Below are positions 1-11,400 of a DNA stretch of 64,000 nucleotides, in pieces. The stretch is from Diphasiastrum complanatum (lineage: Eukaryota; Streptophyta; Lycopodiopsida; Lycopodiales; Lycopodiaceae), in contig CM055106.1 of assembly GCA_029204225.1 (NCBI GenBank), forward strand, positions 6,544,603 through 6,608,602, in the 5' to 3' direction. Both the position numbers and the translations under genes were made by a program. Within the stretch, counting starts at the first letter, position 1. Each line of letters starts with the position of its first letter. The notes under the pieces were generated by a model, which saw nothing but the letters and a program-made list of their open reading frames with translations, was not told the DNA's origin and searched no databases.

Positions 1-157
1 CTTGGTTGCATGTGAATATGTATGCATGTAGCTGGGGTGTTCGAATCCTAATCATCCCATTGACAGGCTGGGAAATGTGTATGAGTAAATAGCTAAATCT
101 TTCTGCCTGAAACGGTTCAAACTAAGAAGATCGATCTTAACGAACCAGCTTCCTGGA
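1..157 (+). other. Left edge, possible SINE tail
   Basis: No gene is visible. The segment GGTGTTCGAATCC near position 38 resembles an RNA polymerase III box B and is followed by an AT-richer tail, as in the 3' part of a tRNA-derived SINE. No box A is visible, so this is only a possibility. Confidence 0.2.
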
Positions 158-199
158 ATGGGCAGAAACACCCGGTTTCCAAAGTTCAAGAAACCAAGA

Positions 200-1454
200 A
201 GAACGATAAAGAATTGTGTTCACAGATTCGTTGTAAACTATACAACAACAGAGAGAGAAGCATTGGCCATGGTCTACGCTTTACAACAACTCAGACATCC
301 AAACCTTTGCCTTCTACACAGACCATCAAGCCCTGTTATATATTGTTAATAAATCCTGTAAAACGGGACGTATAGCTCGATGGCTGTTAATACTCGAGGA
401 ATTCAATTTTCGAGTAGTTGTCAGGAAGGGAATTCAACACTTCATGGCAGATCACCTTTCCAGACTTCCAAATGCTGAAAAGGCCGATGCACCAGTCAAC
501 GATGATCTCCCTGATGCATGCCTTTTTCAGATCGATGCCACACCCTTGTGGGCTGAGGAAATCACTTAGTTCCTAACCACAGGTCGACTCAAAGAGGGCC
601 TAAATACGGTAGCAAAAAGAAAATTTTTGCTAAAGGCAGCACCCTTTCAACTCATAGCAGGACAATTATATAAAAGGGACGCTGACGATATTATATGCAG
701 ATGCGTTTATGAATCTGAGATACGGATACGTCCTATTATATCTCAGGCACATGAGGGCATTGGCGGTGGTCACTTCTTGGCTGAAGCGACTACTAAAATC
801 GTACTTCAAGCGGGCTTATGGTGGCCATCACTGTTTAAGGATACCTTTGCTATAATTAAAACATGTGATGTTTGCCAACGAGCCAAGAAAAATACAAAAG
901 CCGACGTCACACCGTTGACACCCATGATAGAAGGCGAAGCCTTCCATAAGTGGGGTATTGACTTTGTTGGGCCCATCAGTCCAGCAGCAAAAAATACCCA
1001 AGCATGATATATCCTGATCGCAACAGATTATGCAACTAAGTGGGTTGAAGCTCGTGCAACAAAGGACGCTAATGCGAAGATCGTAGCGCGTTTTTTGTAT
1101 GAAAACATTATTAGGCGTTTTGGCTGTCCAATAGAGCTTGTTAGTGATCGCGACACACACTTCTTAAATGAAGTGATCGATAATCTCCTCCGCCATTACC
1201 TTGTGGTCCACCGCAAAAGTGCTCCGTACTATCCTAGATGTAGTGGCCAGGCCGAATCCACCAACAAGACGATTTGTAAAGTCTTAACCAAGATAGTCGA
1301 AACGAGTCTCTCAGATTGGGAAACCAAACTTTTCTCCGCTATCTGGGTGTACCGCACAACTCCCAAGAAGGCCACTGGATGGGTTACCCCATTCCACCTC
1401 GTATATGGTCAAGAGGCAGTAATGCCTGTTGAATTCCTAGTACCTTCCTTGTGA
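200..1454 (+). pseudogene. Ty3/gypsy RNase H-integrase fragment, decayed
   Basis: This is the 3' part of a gypsy-type pol frame. The RNase H end lies at about 215-540 (motif TTEREALAMVYALQQLRH, then a Y-T-D-H-Q-A segment after a frameshift near 310, then ADHLSRLP). Integrase follows with an HHCC zinc module (HEGIGGGH near 748 and CDVCQ near 868) and all three catalytic acidic residues in their usual contexts: GIDFVGP near 957, VSDRDTHF near 1141 and GQAEST near 1244. The wording around ADHLSRL and the insert before integrase resembles the Athila/Tat branch. TAG at 567-569 and TGA at 1005-1007 plus the frameshift show it is dead. Reverse transcriptase, protease and gag are missing on the left, so it is truncated. 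Confidence 0.85.
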
Positions 1455-2398
1455 GTCATGCAAGCTTTCTCCACAGATCTCAGTGAGGAGACCGTGACAC
1501 TTGCTCAGCACCTCAACCGAGCAATTTCTTCAACATCTCAATCGAGTCACCTGCTTACAGTCTCGAGCGAGTTTCCAACTTCAAATCTCGACCGAGCCGA
1601 GACCACGCAGCCCTCAAGATTTTTGAAATCCCAACCGCATCTTCCCGTTACAATGTCGACCGAGTCGGGCACTTAAAAACTCTTGACCGCAGAGACAAAA
1701 AGAATGCCATAAATACGTCCAAAACGAAAACAGTCTTACCTCAGCGACGTGCGAATATTGGAGCCATCCTGCAACCACTTTCTGGCGATCTCCTTGCAAA
1801 CATACTCGATCCTGGTGCTCTTCCTCTCTATCGATCAGTCATTCTTCACACAATCTATCCATTGACCATCACCCATTATAATCCTGAAACCAGTTTGAGC
1901 GCCATCACCAAAGATATCAAGAAACCTAATATCGCCAAAAGGGTCAATTTTTCCATTTGAATCTTTTGCACATCGAAGCGCTGAGGGGTAGTGCAGTTGG
2001 AGCATGCATCACGCTCTAGTTTCACTATTGGGAACAACTTCTTCAAAACCATCACCATAACCAACTCTTTGTTTTTCAACTTCATCACCATCTCACCTAC
2101 TCTACCCTCCCCATTACACATCGTTTCCATCTCAACAAAACTTCCATTTTTCCGCTGACAGCCTACACACACATTTTTCACATTCCAAGCTGACTCCATC
2201 CACTTTCTTCCTCATAACCGGGCCATTCTACATCTCCGCTTTCCATCGAACCCTCACTTCCATTTCGACCCAACCCTCCGATACAATCTCGACCGAGCGT
2301 CCATCCTTCACCACTTCGACCGCGTCCATCCTTCACAGTCTCGACCGAGCAGAGCCTCTGTTAACTCTGTCTCAAATCTCAGCCCATCACAGTCTTGA
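1455..2398 (+). repeat. Post-integrase spacer with CTCGACCGAG-type motif repeats
   Basis: No protein family is recognised. The decamer CTCGACCGAG and near variants recur (around 1586, 1654, 2288, 2340 and others). A 54-bp unit is directly repeated at 2336-2389 and 2390-2443, containing AGCAGAGCCTCTGTTAACT. The region belongs to the internal part of the gypsy element, between integrase and the downstream reading frames. Confidence 0.5.
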
Positions 2399-3105
2399 TT
2401 GAGCAGAGCCTCTGTTAACTTTGTCTCAAATCTCAACCGCGCAGAAGGATCTTTAGCAGCAAATGAGGTAGATACCTCCAAGGCACGCCAGCAGAGGACA
2501 AGAACCAAGCTGTCCGAATCTGAGGGAGAGCCACTCAAGAGGAAACCACGAGCAACGAGCCAAGCTACACAATTTCATTTGGCATCCTCGACCTCGGCAA
2601 ACTCCCAAGATGGCAGTTCGACCTCTAATACATCATCAAAGCAACACTCCTCACCCATACAAATCATAGACGGGGGTGATGGAGTAGCCACATTTGAACC
2701 AGTAGATACTGGCAAAGGCTCACAAGCTGTCCAACAAGCCACAGTAACAACTCACCTCGTGCTAAGTACAACGCCGACGCTGCCAAATTCACCATAGGCA
2801 CAAGATTTGGGAGGGGGGGGGGGGGAGATGGGAATATCATTCCCCAAGACACGAGAGCAACTTAGCAAGCACAGGCCCAACAAGTCCACGTTCTCACGGA
2901 CACGTCGACATATTTTACTGCTGCGGACCTGATGGAGATAAGCGACGACGAAGAGGGCAAAGCGGATCAGTCAGGAGGAAGTCTGACTCCACCACTAATC
3001 ACCACCATCGTTGTTCCATTAACCACCACTACTGTTTCTACTAACGTCATTTCTCCATTTCCTCCATTGTCTCACTACCTCAGCAACGTATATTTTTTGG
3101 ACTAG
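2399..3105 (+). pseudogene. Unknown Ser/Thr/Gln-rich frame downstream of gypsy integrase
   Basis: An open frame at 2399-2797 encodes a basic then Ser/Thr/Gln-rich segment with a possible nuclear signal (EPLKRKPR). After a poly-G tract at 2812-2825, another frame continues with an acidic patch (MEISDDEEGKAD near 2934) and a Thr/Pro-rich end. I do not recognise a domain. Position in the element suggests an additional ORF downstream of pol, as known in Athila (env-like) and Tat-type gypsy elements, but no membrane segment supports an envelope-like role. Confidence 0.35.
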
Positions 3106-3181
3106 CACCACCCACTCATACCGCCGATCAGTATCCAACTATCTCTAACCCCGAACAGCCTCCGAAGCAGCAAAGCGTTCG

Positions 3182-3757
3182 ATGATTAGCCTGTCCGAAA
3201 CCAGTTACCACATGCACTGGCTGGTTAGTCAACACAAGGTACTGGAAAATAAGGTCAAACATCAGGACCAAACAATCGCCCAGCAAAAGAAGCAAATAAA
3301 AGAAAAAGAAAAAGAGGCAGAGAAAATAAAATCCACAGTGGCCGGGCAGATAGCGGGATTGGAAGAGGTTCAGCAGCAACTCAAGCGCCAGATGGCCCAG
3401 ATCGACCAATCACGTGATAGATCGTCTGGTGCAATGACAGTTGATGCCCCTCTTGTTAGGCCCGAAGACATACAGTTTCAAGCTCCACCAGCTCCAGCCA
3501 TCTGGATGAAGAAGTACGTATGGCTGATTCAACAAAGAGAAGCCGAAAAGAAAAACTATGAAAACGCTGCGGCTAAACAGGCGAAGATCATCCTCGAGTC
3601 CCAGAAGCAGTTAGAAGAAATGACGAAGGCCCTGCAGCAAGTCTTGGACAAAGTGAACCAGCTTTGGAACACGGCGTGCAAGGCCCAAGCGGGAATTTCC
3701 GACAATAAACGAAGGGACGAAGACAGAGATGATGGAGCGGACAATAACGATGGGTAG
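3182..3757 (+). CDS. Coiled-coil protein of the gypsy 3' region, unknown function
   Basis: The 191-residue frame is highly charged and strongly heptad-like. Residues about 20-80 (rich in Lys/Glu/Gln, for example IAQQKKQIKEKEKEAEK) and about 115-160 look like two coiled-coil helices separated by a Pro-rich linker containing QAPPAPAIW. It ends in an acidic Asp/Arg-rich tail. The frame then appears to shift: 3767-3985 continues in another frame. It lies 1.7 kb after integrase in the same orientation. It could be a gag-like or accessory ORF of this element or a captured host fragment. No signal peptide or membrane span is seen. Confidence 0.4.
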   Translation: MISLSETSYHMHWLVSQHKVLENKVKHQDQTIAQQKKQIKEKEKEAEKIKSTVAGQIAGLEEVQQQLKRQMAQIDQSRDRSSGAMTVDAPLVRPEDIQFQAPPAPAIWMKKYVWLIQQREAEKKNYENAAAKQAKIILESQKQLEEMTKALQQVLDKVNQLWNTACKAQAGISDNKRRDEDRDDGADNNDG

Positions 3758-4189
3758 AACCAGCAATTGGGTAGTAGTTCGGGTTCGGACGGCCAGAGAA
3801 CTAAGGCTGCTTCTGGAGCTTTTCCTCTTCACCCTCTTGCCTTCGGACCTCCTTCCTACTCCGCTTTTAATTTTGCCGAATCTTTCATTCCTACTTACCC
3901 CGTCTCGTCACTTTCCTCCTTTCACCTCCTCCTAGGATGCGGGCGAAGCAGAGCCTTCCACAAGCGAGCGGGCAAGAGAGAGTGACACGGGCAATAAGGC
4001 CCTGGATGACTATCTGGTGAAGCCGCCTCAGCAACGTAGGGCAGCCTCACTTACCAGGCCAAGAAATAACATGGCGGACACCAAAGATTCCGAAAGATTT
4101 GAAAGGAAATACCCTCGCAACATGAGGGGTAGCAGAGAAGAAATTGATCAAAGCCAGTACTCCACCAGAGCTGAGATCATTGTTGCGAC

Positions 4190-4821
4190 CACAACCTGAG
4201 TGGCGGAACAAAGTCCTAAAGGATAGCAGGCGGTTGCAAGAATATTTGAAGGCACCAGCATGGAAAAGGATCGGTCCTTTTTATATGCCGATCAGATGAA
4301 GACACCCCTGGCCCACAGAGCAACCACGAGACGAAGAAGTAAACTGGCCAGTTATACCAGGAATCTCAAGGAGCACCTCGATGGACGACTTGAGATTACA
4401 ACTATTAGATTTTGGGCACAAATACAAGTCTAACGCTGATCTGTGCGTTAGGGAGAGCGCCGAGTATTGCAGATCAATGGCCTTCCTGATGAACCAACCG
4501 TGTTTTTGGGATCAAGGCCTGGATCCAATTCAAATCAATCCCAATGAGGCCCTCCAATCGGAAGACGATCACGAGATGATGGCCCGACTATACTATTGAG
4601 CGGCCTTCATGTCTTCCAAATATGTTCGAATGATAGAAGACTGGCAAGAATTTGGGTTTATCGAGAAAGTACGAGACTACCTGGGGCCACTATCTTACGG
4701 TAGCAAATTACGCTTCCAAGTCTTTGAAGCCCTGGGAAGAAAAATGAGTGCCCGAAAGCAGATCGCACGGCGGCAAGGGAGGCATGACTTGCAGGAGGTT
4801 CTCAAGCGGGCTGGGATGTAG
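4190..4821 (+). pseudogene. Unknown conserved-looking frame before the gypsy 3' end
   Basis: One reading frame is protein-like across the whole interval but is broken by stops near 4298 and at 4597-4599. It encodes a globular-looking segment with regular hydrophobic spacing (for example MIEDWQEFGFIEKVRDYLG near 4627). I do not recognise the family. It follows the coiled-coil frame in the same orientation, so the region after integrase probably once encoded one or two long proteins. Two nonsense codons and frame changes indicate decay. Confidence 0.35.
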
Positions 4822-5596
4822 CGGCCATTGAGAGATCTCCAATTTTATGAGACAATTTTGCGGCAAATAAGCACTTGGCTTTATGGAAGCGAAAGATGAA
4901 CCACGCTTTTCCAAGTGCCAAGCGAAACAACGTCATTCTACATGGGTTGCAATGGGTCTTGCAACAGATTAGGGTGGATGATTCTAGCAGATTCCAGAGA
5001 ATCCCCCAGATGTCGAGCTAAGCTGTAATGAAGAGCACCTCTCACCCTACACCGAGGAGGTCTTACAAGGAGGATAGCAGGAAGAAGATGAGAGCCGAGG
5101 AATGCTAGCTAGAAATACAGATTTATCTTTCTGAAATACATGGTGAATCCTGACGAAGGAATGACCATGTAGGAGCTAGTGTTATTCCTAGGCAATGTAA
5201 TAAATGTAGACCCCTCTTAAATAAATAGAGTGAGTCACCTTTTGATGGCGACCTCTAGTGGAAGAGCTAATTCCACTTGGAATTTGTAAGTTAGTGGAAT
5301 TGCCACTTAGGCTCCACATGGGCAGCCCCTTGGTCTATTTAAGAGAACCCCCTCTCTTGTGAGGGAGCTTTACTTGTATTTGTCATTAATCTTGTTGAAT
5401 AAAGAAGATCTTCCACGAGTTATTGGCAATCTTGGAGCTCCTTGTTCATGGCTGTTTTCTTGAGTGAATCTCCTATGAACATGCTTTGCTTTCTCTTGTT
5501 TGTGGATGTGGAATAGATTAGATTTCCTGCTTTCTTTCCTTATGCAATGTGGATTGTAGTTGTGGAATAGTTTTCTTGTTCTTGCTTAAGTAATTT
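4822..5596 (+). repeat. Possible gypsy 3' LTR and flanks
   Basis: No gene is seen. A purine-rich stretch (AGGAAGAAGATGAGAG near 5080) could be a polypurine tract. Downstream there is a TATA-like CTATTTAAG near 5335 and AATAAAG near 5399, the order expected in an LTR. Without a second LTR in the window the borders cannot be fixed. Confidence 0.3.
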
Positions 5597-6903
5597 TCAG
5601 CATCCAGGTAAACTAGAGAGGCTGGAATTGTGATTCAGATCTTGCATGTCTTCTAACAATCCAGTTCTTGATTGTTCTTGGGTTATCCAAGAATCAAGAG
5701 ATGGGTTTTTCTTGATTCTTGGATTGCTAGTATCCTGTTCAAGAGCATCATGGTCAGCTGCAACTGTGCTGCCAGGGGCCCTGGGGGCCTGTCTAGTAAC
5801 TCGTCTGTGCCGGACCGCCTCGCCCTGGATATCCTCGTAAATCTGGGCCATGATATCTCCCTCCGGTGCAGCTGGCTTGGTCTCATCCTCAGGAAACATG
5901 ATACAATGATCTGGGTTCACCTCCAAGATAGAAAGAGACCCCTCCCCCCGATGCGACGAAGTAACCTGCTGTTGGTGTTGCTAAACACCAACCTCTCGCA
6001 CTGCTCAATTGATAGCCTGTTGCGCTTTTTTGTGTGAACAAGCGCCCAGGTGCTCCAGTTTCTCTCACATGCCGATGCGGAGCAATCCTAGAAACAATAT
6101 GCACAATACAAGCGAGTAAGTACATTTTTCGAAAACACCACCTACGACTGTAGAGAAGATAACGATGAACACCAAGAAAAAAAGTATGGTAAATACCTGA
6201 GAGAGGACACGTAGCGCAAGCCTCATCAAAACCGGGGTGAGGTCCCCAAAAATACCCCACCATGTGACTGCACGAAGTCGGCTATCTCTCTCCTTCGCCA
6301 ACTCGCTCGAGAACGCTCCCAACTGGCTCTTGTACCTGCTGTACTGAACCTCCAACTCGTATAGCTGCCCATGTCCCGTGTAGACCTGCGACACATATGA
6401 GTCCCAATCACCTGATAGCTCCTCGTCCTGCAGCTGGCTAGGTGACTGCCATGATGCCCCGATGTGGTGGGAGGTGTGGTGGATGTGATAGGAGTGGTTG
6501 TAGATGTGGATGGTCGGCTAGTGGAAGCAAATGCAACAGCACCTGCCTGCCTCATCCTCTCAAGAACGATTGCGGGAGCGACTGGTGGCTCATGGCTAGA
6601 GGAGGGGCCCCGACTAACAACTGGTGCAACAATAGGTGTGGGAGCTATAGGAACTGCAGTGCCTGACCGTGAGTAAGTCTCAATCATACGATGCCGCTCC
6701 GCCTCTGGAACCATGGGGCAACCTCGTATGCCAACTGTGGCCCCCTCTGATGAACCGACAAGGTGAGCCCTGACTTTGGTGAGTGTGCTGGAGTAATCAG
6801 ACTGGCAGATTGGACATTTCCAGCGCTTAGCACCAGTCCCCCCATACCTACCATCCTCATCCTGTAAAAGCTGCACCTCATCCCAATATGACGGCCTATG
6901 CAT
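5597..6903 (-). pseudogene. hAT-type transposase relic, internally deleted
   Basis: Read from 6903 downward, the frame starts with a BED-like zinc finger (KRWKCPICQSDYSS, then a His) and a Ser/Thr/Pro-rich linker. After a frameshift near 6450 it continues with a coiled segment and the hAT dimerisation hallmark WWGIFGDLTPVLMRLALRVLSQ-like block (6210-6270). A 109-bp intron with GT-AG borders (6088-6196) follows. The next exon gives CERNWSTWALVHTKKRNRL (about 6015-6070), the canonical hAT C-terminal signature, then after a frameshift an acidic tail ending at 5597. The catalytic core normally between BED and dimerisation regions is missing, so this is a non-autonomous derivative or a domesticated remnant; the frameshifts favour a dead copy. 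Confidence 0.75.
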
Positions 6904-6984
6904 GATGAACCCTAAACCAGAAACTAAAAAAGTCCCCCAAAAAAAACCGCAAACTCTAAATCTCGATGACCACTAAACTCGAAA

Positions 6985-7046
6985 AACAAAACACAAAACA
7001 ACAAACACCAAACACCAAACACCAAACACCAAACAACAAACACTGA
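6985..7046. repeat. (CAAACAC)n short tandem repeat
   Basis: The heptamer CAAACAC is repeated about four times around 7006-7035, with related AAACAA units on both sides. It is a simple repeat in an A-rich stretch just upstream (minus sense) of the hAT frame. Confidence 0.8.
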
Positions 7047-8355
7047 ACCCTGTAGATTTTCCGAAATCCTAAAAAAATACACAAAAAAAACCTTAACTGT
7101 AGCCTACGTAGTGGGATTCCCAAAAAACTACAAGAACTTGAGAAAAGATATAACGAACGGGTTCAGACACTTGTATACATACTAAAAGAAACTAAACGCA
7201 CAAACAAGTATCCTAATCTGATCCATTCTATGCCCATCAAATCAGAAAACTTAAGAAAAAAAGATGTTGAAAAAAGTTACGAAATGGGATCTGAAAAACG
7301 AAACTAATATCACCACACAATCCTGCAGCTGATCACACTGACATACCCAAACAATGATGACAGAAAAAGCACAGAACATTCACCACTCAGCTCATCCTGA
7401 AAATGACTGTAGGCGTGCGCTTTCCTTGCTCGCGAACATCTGAAATGGCTAATGCGCGGGCCAGCAGGGTTTTTACCCTTTTTTTTTTAATCAAAAAAAA
7501 ACTCGTTCCGAACGTTCCGGAACTCCAGGAACGTTTGGAACGGAACGTTCCGACCCAAAATGGTTGGGACGGGCTTCTAAGATGCAGATTTCAGGTCAAT
7601 GTTTTGAACGATTGTAGCAGATTTGCATAGAAACATATGCCAGTTCTTATTGTAGTTTAGCTCATTCTGATAGTTGCACTAAAACAATAGTAAGGAGAAG
7701 TAAACAAACAATAGAAAAAAAAGTGTTCCTGAAAAACCCTAACCCTAAAATCCGGGACGCTAATTGCAATTGTGATATTTATGTATGTGATAATAATATG
7801 ATTATGTATGTATGTATGATTAACATCTGTGTATGAGGGTGTGGATACTTGTCAAATAAGACGTAAAAATTATAAAATTTCCAATGATTCAAAAAAGTGT
7901 GGATGGAACCCTATAATTTTTGGCAAAAGTCTCTAAATTTTATTGTGTTCGACACATTTCAAAATCAGGCATTTGGAATGTTATGCAACTACAATCAGGT
8001 CTTGAGAAAATGTGAACTTAAAATGAAGTAAATGAGTTCCTATCATGATAATGATAAGGATGTGGAAGCCATAAATGTTTAGTCTACTGTCAAGGTTCTT
8101 AAAGTTATCGCAAAACATGCACACATTGTTTTTGGGCTTATAAAATCTGTTGAAATTCCTTCGATGTTTGGCTAAGGCCGTATCTTATTTCTGATCGTTC
8201 TAGATTTTTAACTTTTCATTGGAGGTTATTCACGTATAACGTTCAAAGCACTTTAGGATATGTTAGATGTTTTCTCTATTTTATTCTTCCAAGTTTTATG
8301 ATAGCATGCACTTTAATGCTTCACTATGATAATTGGATGGAGTGTCTTATGTCAG
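7047..8355. other. Non-coding stretch upstream of first visible AATF exon
   Basis: No gene is recognised. It contains a palindrome cluster at 7502-7552 made of GTTCC/GGAAC units (for example GGAACGTTCC). Two telomere-like CCCTAA units occur at about 7737. No exon for the missing acidic N-terminus of AATF could be supported here. Confidence 0.5.
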
Positions 8356-8428
8356 GGAATTGCTTAAGAACTTGAGGGTTCAAACAAGTGATGATTCTTC
8401 AAAAAGTGAAGCTGTCAAGCAACAAAAG
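8356..8428 (+). CDS. AATF: AATF exon encoding ELLKNLRVQ segment
   Basis: Acceptor TTATGTCAG and donor GTATGG bound 73 bases. One base completes a codon from an unseen upstream exon, then 24 codons lead into the next exon at a codon boundary. The sequence matches the stretch just before the conserved ALWD motif of the family. Confidence 0.8.
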
Positions 8429-11400
8429 GTATGGAAAATTATGAAATATAATTTTTCATTGACTTCAAGGTCTTGAGTGGGTAAAAGCCTTTTTTAGCAT
8501 ATAAGTGTATGGTTTTGCCAAGGTAAATTGGTATATGTCACTTGTGGCCAAGTCTTCCATTTTTTGAAATTCTACACACGGTTTGTGTGGTATGTGTTCA
8601 TCCCAGAGTTGATGTGTTAGGTGCATTTCATTGCCCGGAAACAATAGTTTATGCTAGTTAGGAATATCTGAACTATGATGCTCCCTATAGTTTTGTTATC
8701 TTTTCCTCATGTAACATACAAGTTCAATGCATTTCTTGAATTCACCAATTTTGTTATCATTATTGGAACACATTAATTTTTGAGGCCTTGAAGAAATCTG
8801 CCAAGTGGCATTCTATAAATATGAAGAGAAATTTTTATACAGGGTTCAAACTGCATAATGTTTATTTGTCATCTATTAACTAGTCGGGTAAGATGATCGA
8901 TATACGACTTACCGCCTTTATCTATTCTATGCATTTTAGGAAGGACACCAGGTTGTGTAACCTTGCCAAGAGAAAAAAGCAGAAGAGGAAGCAATTTGCT
9001 TACTGTCTTTGAGTTATCAAAACGGGTACATAAGATGGTTGAAGTGTGTCCAAATGTGTTTTTGTTTATGGTGTATTAAAACCTCTCCATGAACGTAAGG
9101 AATTCACTCTTAACTATACCTGGAATCAAAGTTGACTAAAGTGCAAACATAACATGTCTACCTTCAGCTTTGATGTGAGGGAAAGAAAGAAAAAAAGATG
9201 TATTGATGTCTTTTGGTTATTGAAGGTTACATAACACTAAAAGGTACATTTCAAGTATGATTCATAACAATCGTAGTCTTTGAAATATTGTTAAGCTAAA
9301 GCTTGAATTTACAACAATATAATAATAAAAATGCCATGAAGTGACTAGCAATTAGCAACATACCATAAGTCTACATGTACACAACTAGATAGAGTAGAAA
9401 AGAGATCATCTTGTGGATCTTTGGGATAGAGGTATGAAGAATGAGGTGCTGGTGTGTGTTTGAGAGGCGACAGTGAGCGGTGTGTAGTTTCGATGGGTGT
9501 GTACTCTGACGTTTTTGTCTTTGGTCTTGATGGCAAGAGGGAATAATCGTTTGTCCTGTGACAATACATCTGACTTTGCATCAACATCGACACATGTATG
9601 ACGTCTTGAGAAGTAAGAGTTGGTGTGAGACTCCAAATGGTCTATAGTGTTGGTAGTGGTAGTACGACGCATCTTGGTCTGTAGTTGAAACATCTCTTGG
9701 ACCATCAAGGCAACACATCTATGGTTTACATAGGATACTGGGGAATGCAGTGTGATTCATTGATTGCAAAAGAGGTAGTGGGTTCTATTAAGAATACTGC
9801 ATGAACTTCAGAAGTTGCCAAAGGGAATAGTCACAAATCTCTTGAAAAGATAAATAGAGGCTCCTACAAAAAACTTAAGAGCAATAGAGCTAATCAAGTA
9901 TGGAATGCTTGTGAGTTGCTCCACTTTATATTCGCTTAGGGGCCCCTAGGGGGAATCGTCTAGGAAGCTTCCAAAAGAGGTGTAGGGCTGATGTCACTTG
10001 GATTCATCCACTTTGCAGGACTACTCAGTAATAGAATAGTTTAATTGAAAAGTATTCGAATGAGGTCGTTAAAAAATGGTACCGGGGCCAGTGCTAAAAA
10101 TAATGTCGTAGGGTCCAATGTAGGGCCCATGTGAGTATGTTTATACTCATGTCCATAACATCACCATGCTTCTTAAAATCCGAAAGGACTTACATGGAAA
10201 TAAGCAGTTATGTGTTATTCTATTCTCATGTGTATTGGACCAATGAAAGTTTTTCGTCATGAGAATGGGGTCTTACTTCGATAACATTGATCTTGATATC
10301 TTGCTTCAAAGGTAAAACTTTTTGAATCGATAAATTCTCTTTAAGTATCAAAATGATGAGAGGAAATTATGGCTTCAAGATCAAGTGGTGTATGTAATAA
10401 ATTGGCCTATTGAAATCTGAATAAGATTGGTTAGGTTTCGAATTAATTCTGGTGATAGTGTTAATCATTAGTAAATACTAGCTCTGATCAGAAAATTTCA
10501 CTATATACTTTTTATAGCTATAAGGAAATCTCTGAAAACATGTATGCATTGAGAATCTCTTTTGGAGCATAGTGAATTTCCTTGTAATCTTGACTACCAC
10601 ACTATGTGTAATGTAGACTTTCGGTAATGAAATGATTTTCATAAGGTACTTCTTATTTCTTAATGCAATGGTTATCATCTGTAAGGGTAGGTAATCCTAT
10701 GATATTCCTTTTACATGAATGATGATAGTTGACTCATAAAGGATCAATCCTTTTGGTTGACCAAAAGGAGAATGGTTGGATTGTTGAAAAATAGGTAGTT
10801 ATATTGAAGAAGAATGCATCAAAATTAAGTAAGCTGTCAGAATGTAAAATTATTCTTTTTGCACTAGATATTCCTATTCATGAAATATGGACAAAGATGT
10901 TGAATGTTTTCAAAAGTTGTATCCTATTTAAAAGTGTGCTATCAGCTCCATACTTCATCCTGCTTTTGATGGGAGGATTCTTTGCATGTGCATTCTTTGC
11001 TTGAGCTTGTTCAATGGTTAGCAAGGTTCTTCACCCATAGCTTGCCCCTGTACAGTAAATTTATGTTTTGGCAGAAGCAATTCTTAGATTGTATTTCAAT
11101 GAAATTCCGTATTCTTTTTGAAATCAAAAAGTTGTGGCACACTTTACAGAAACTTGTTAAGGTCAATCACAACTTTTAGTCAATTTATTTGTGCATATTC
11201 TCTGTCATTTGCAATACTATAGGAAGGCTTGTTCAATTTGAGTTGCAGAATTGTGACCGCGTCGAAAATGCTTTAACACACTTTATTTCAGGCACTATGG
11301 GACCGAGCTTTAGAACTGCGGATTGTATTACAGAAGGTTGTGACTAATGCCAATCGATTGCCTCTGGTATGTTGATCTATAGCTTTGGATAAAAAGTGGT

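Noticed and set aside
3128-3409. Hydrophobic minus-strand frame
   Set aside because: Antisense of the Lys/Glu-rich coiled coil, which automatically gives Phe/Leu-rich codons.
7735-7752. Interstitial telomeric repeat
   Set aside because: Only two CCCTAA-like units; plant telomeric CCCTAAA arrays need more.
8040-8085. Upstream AATF exon with D-N-D-K-D-V-E-A
   Set aside because: The short acidic frame ends in a stop at once and lacks usable splice sites in phase with the 8356 exon.
9406-9708. Thr/Ser-rich minus frame of 100 codons
   Set aside because: No homolog recognised, no neighbouring signals, within an intron; could be chance.
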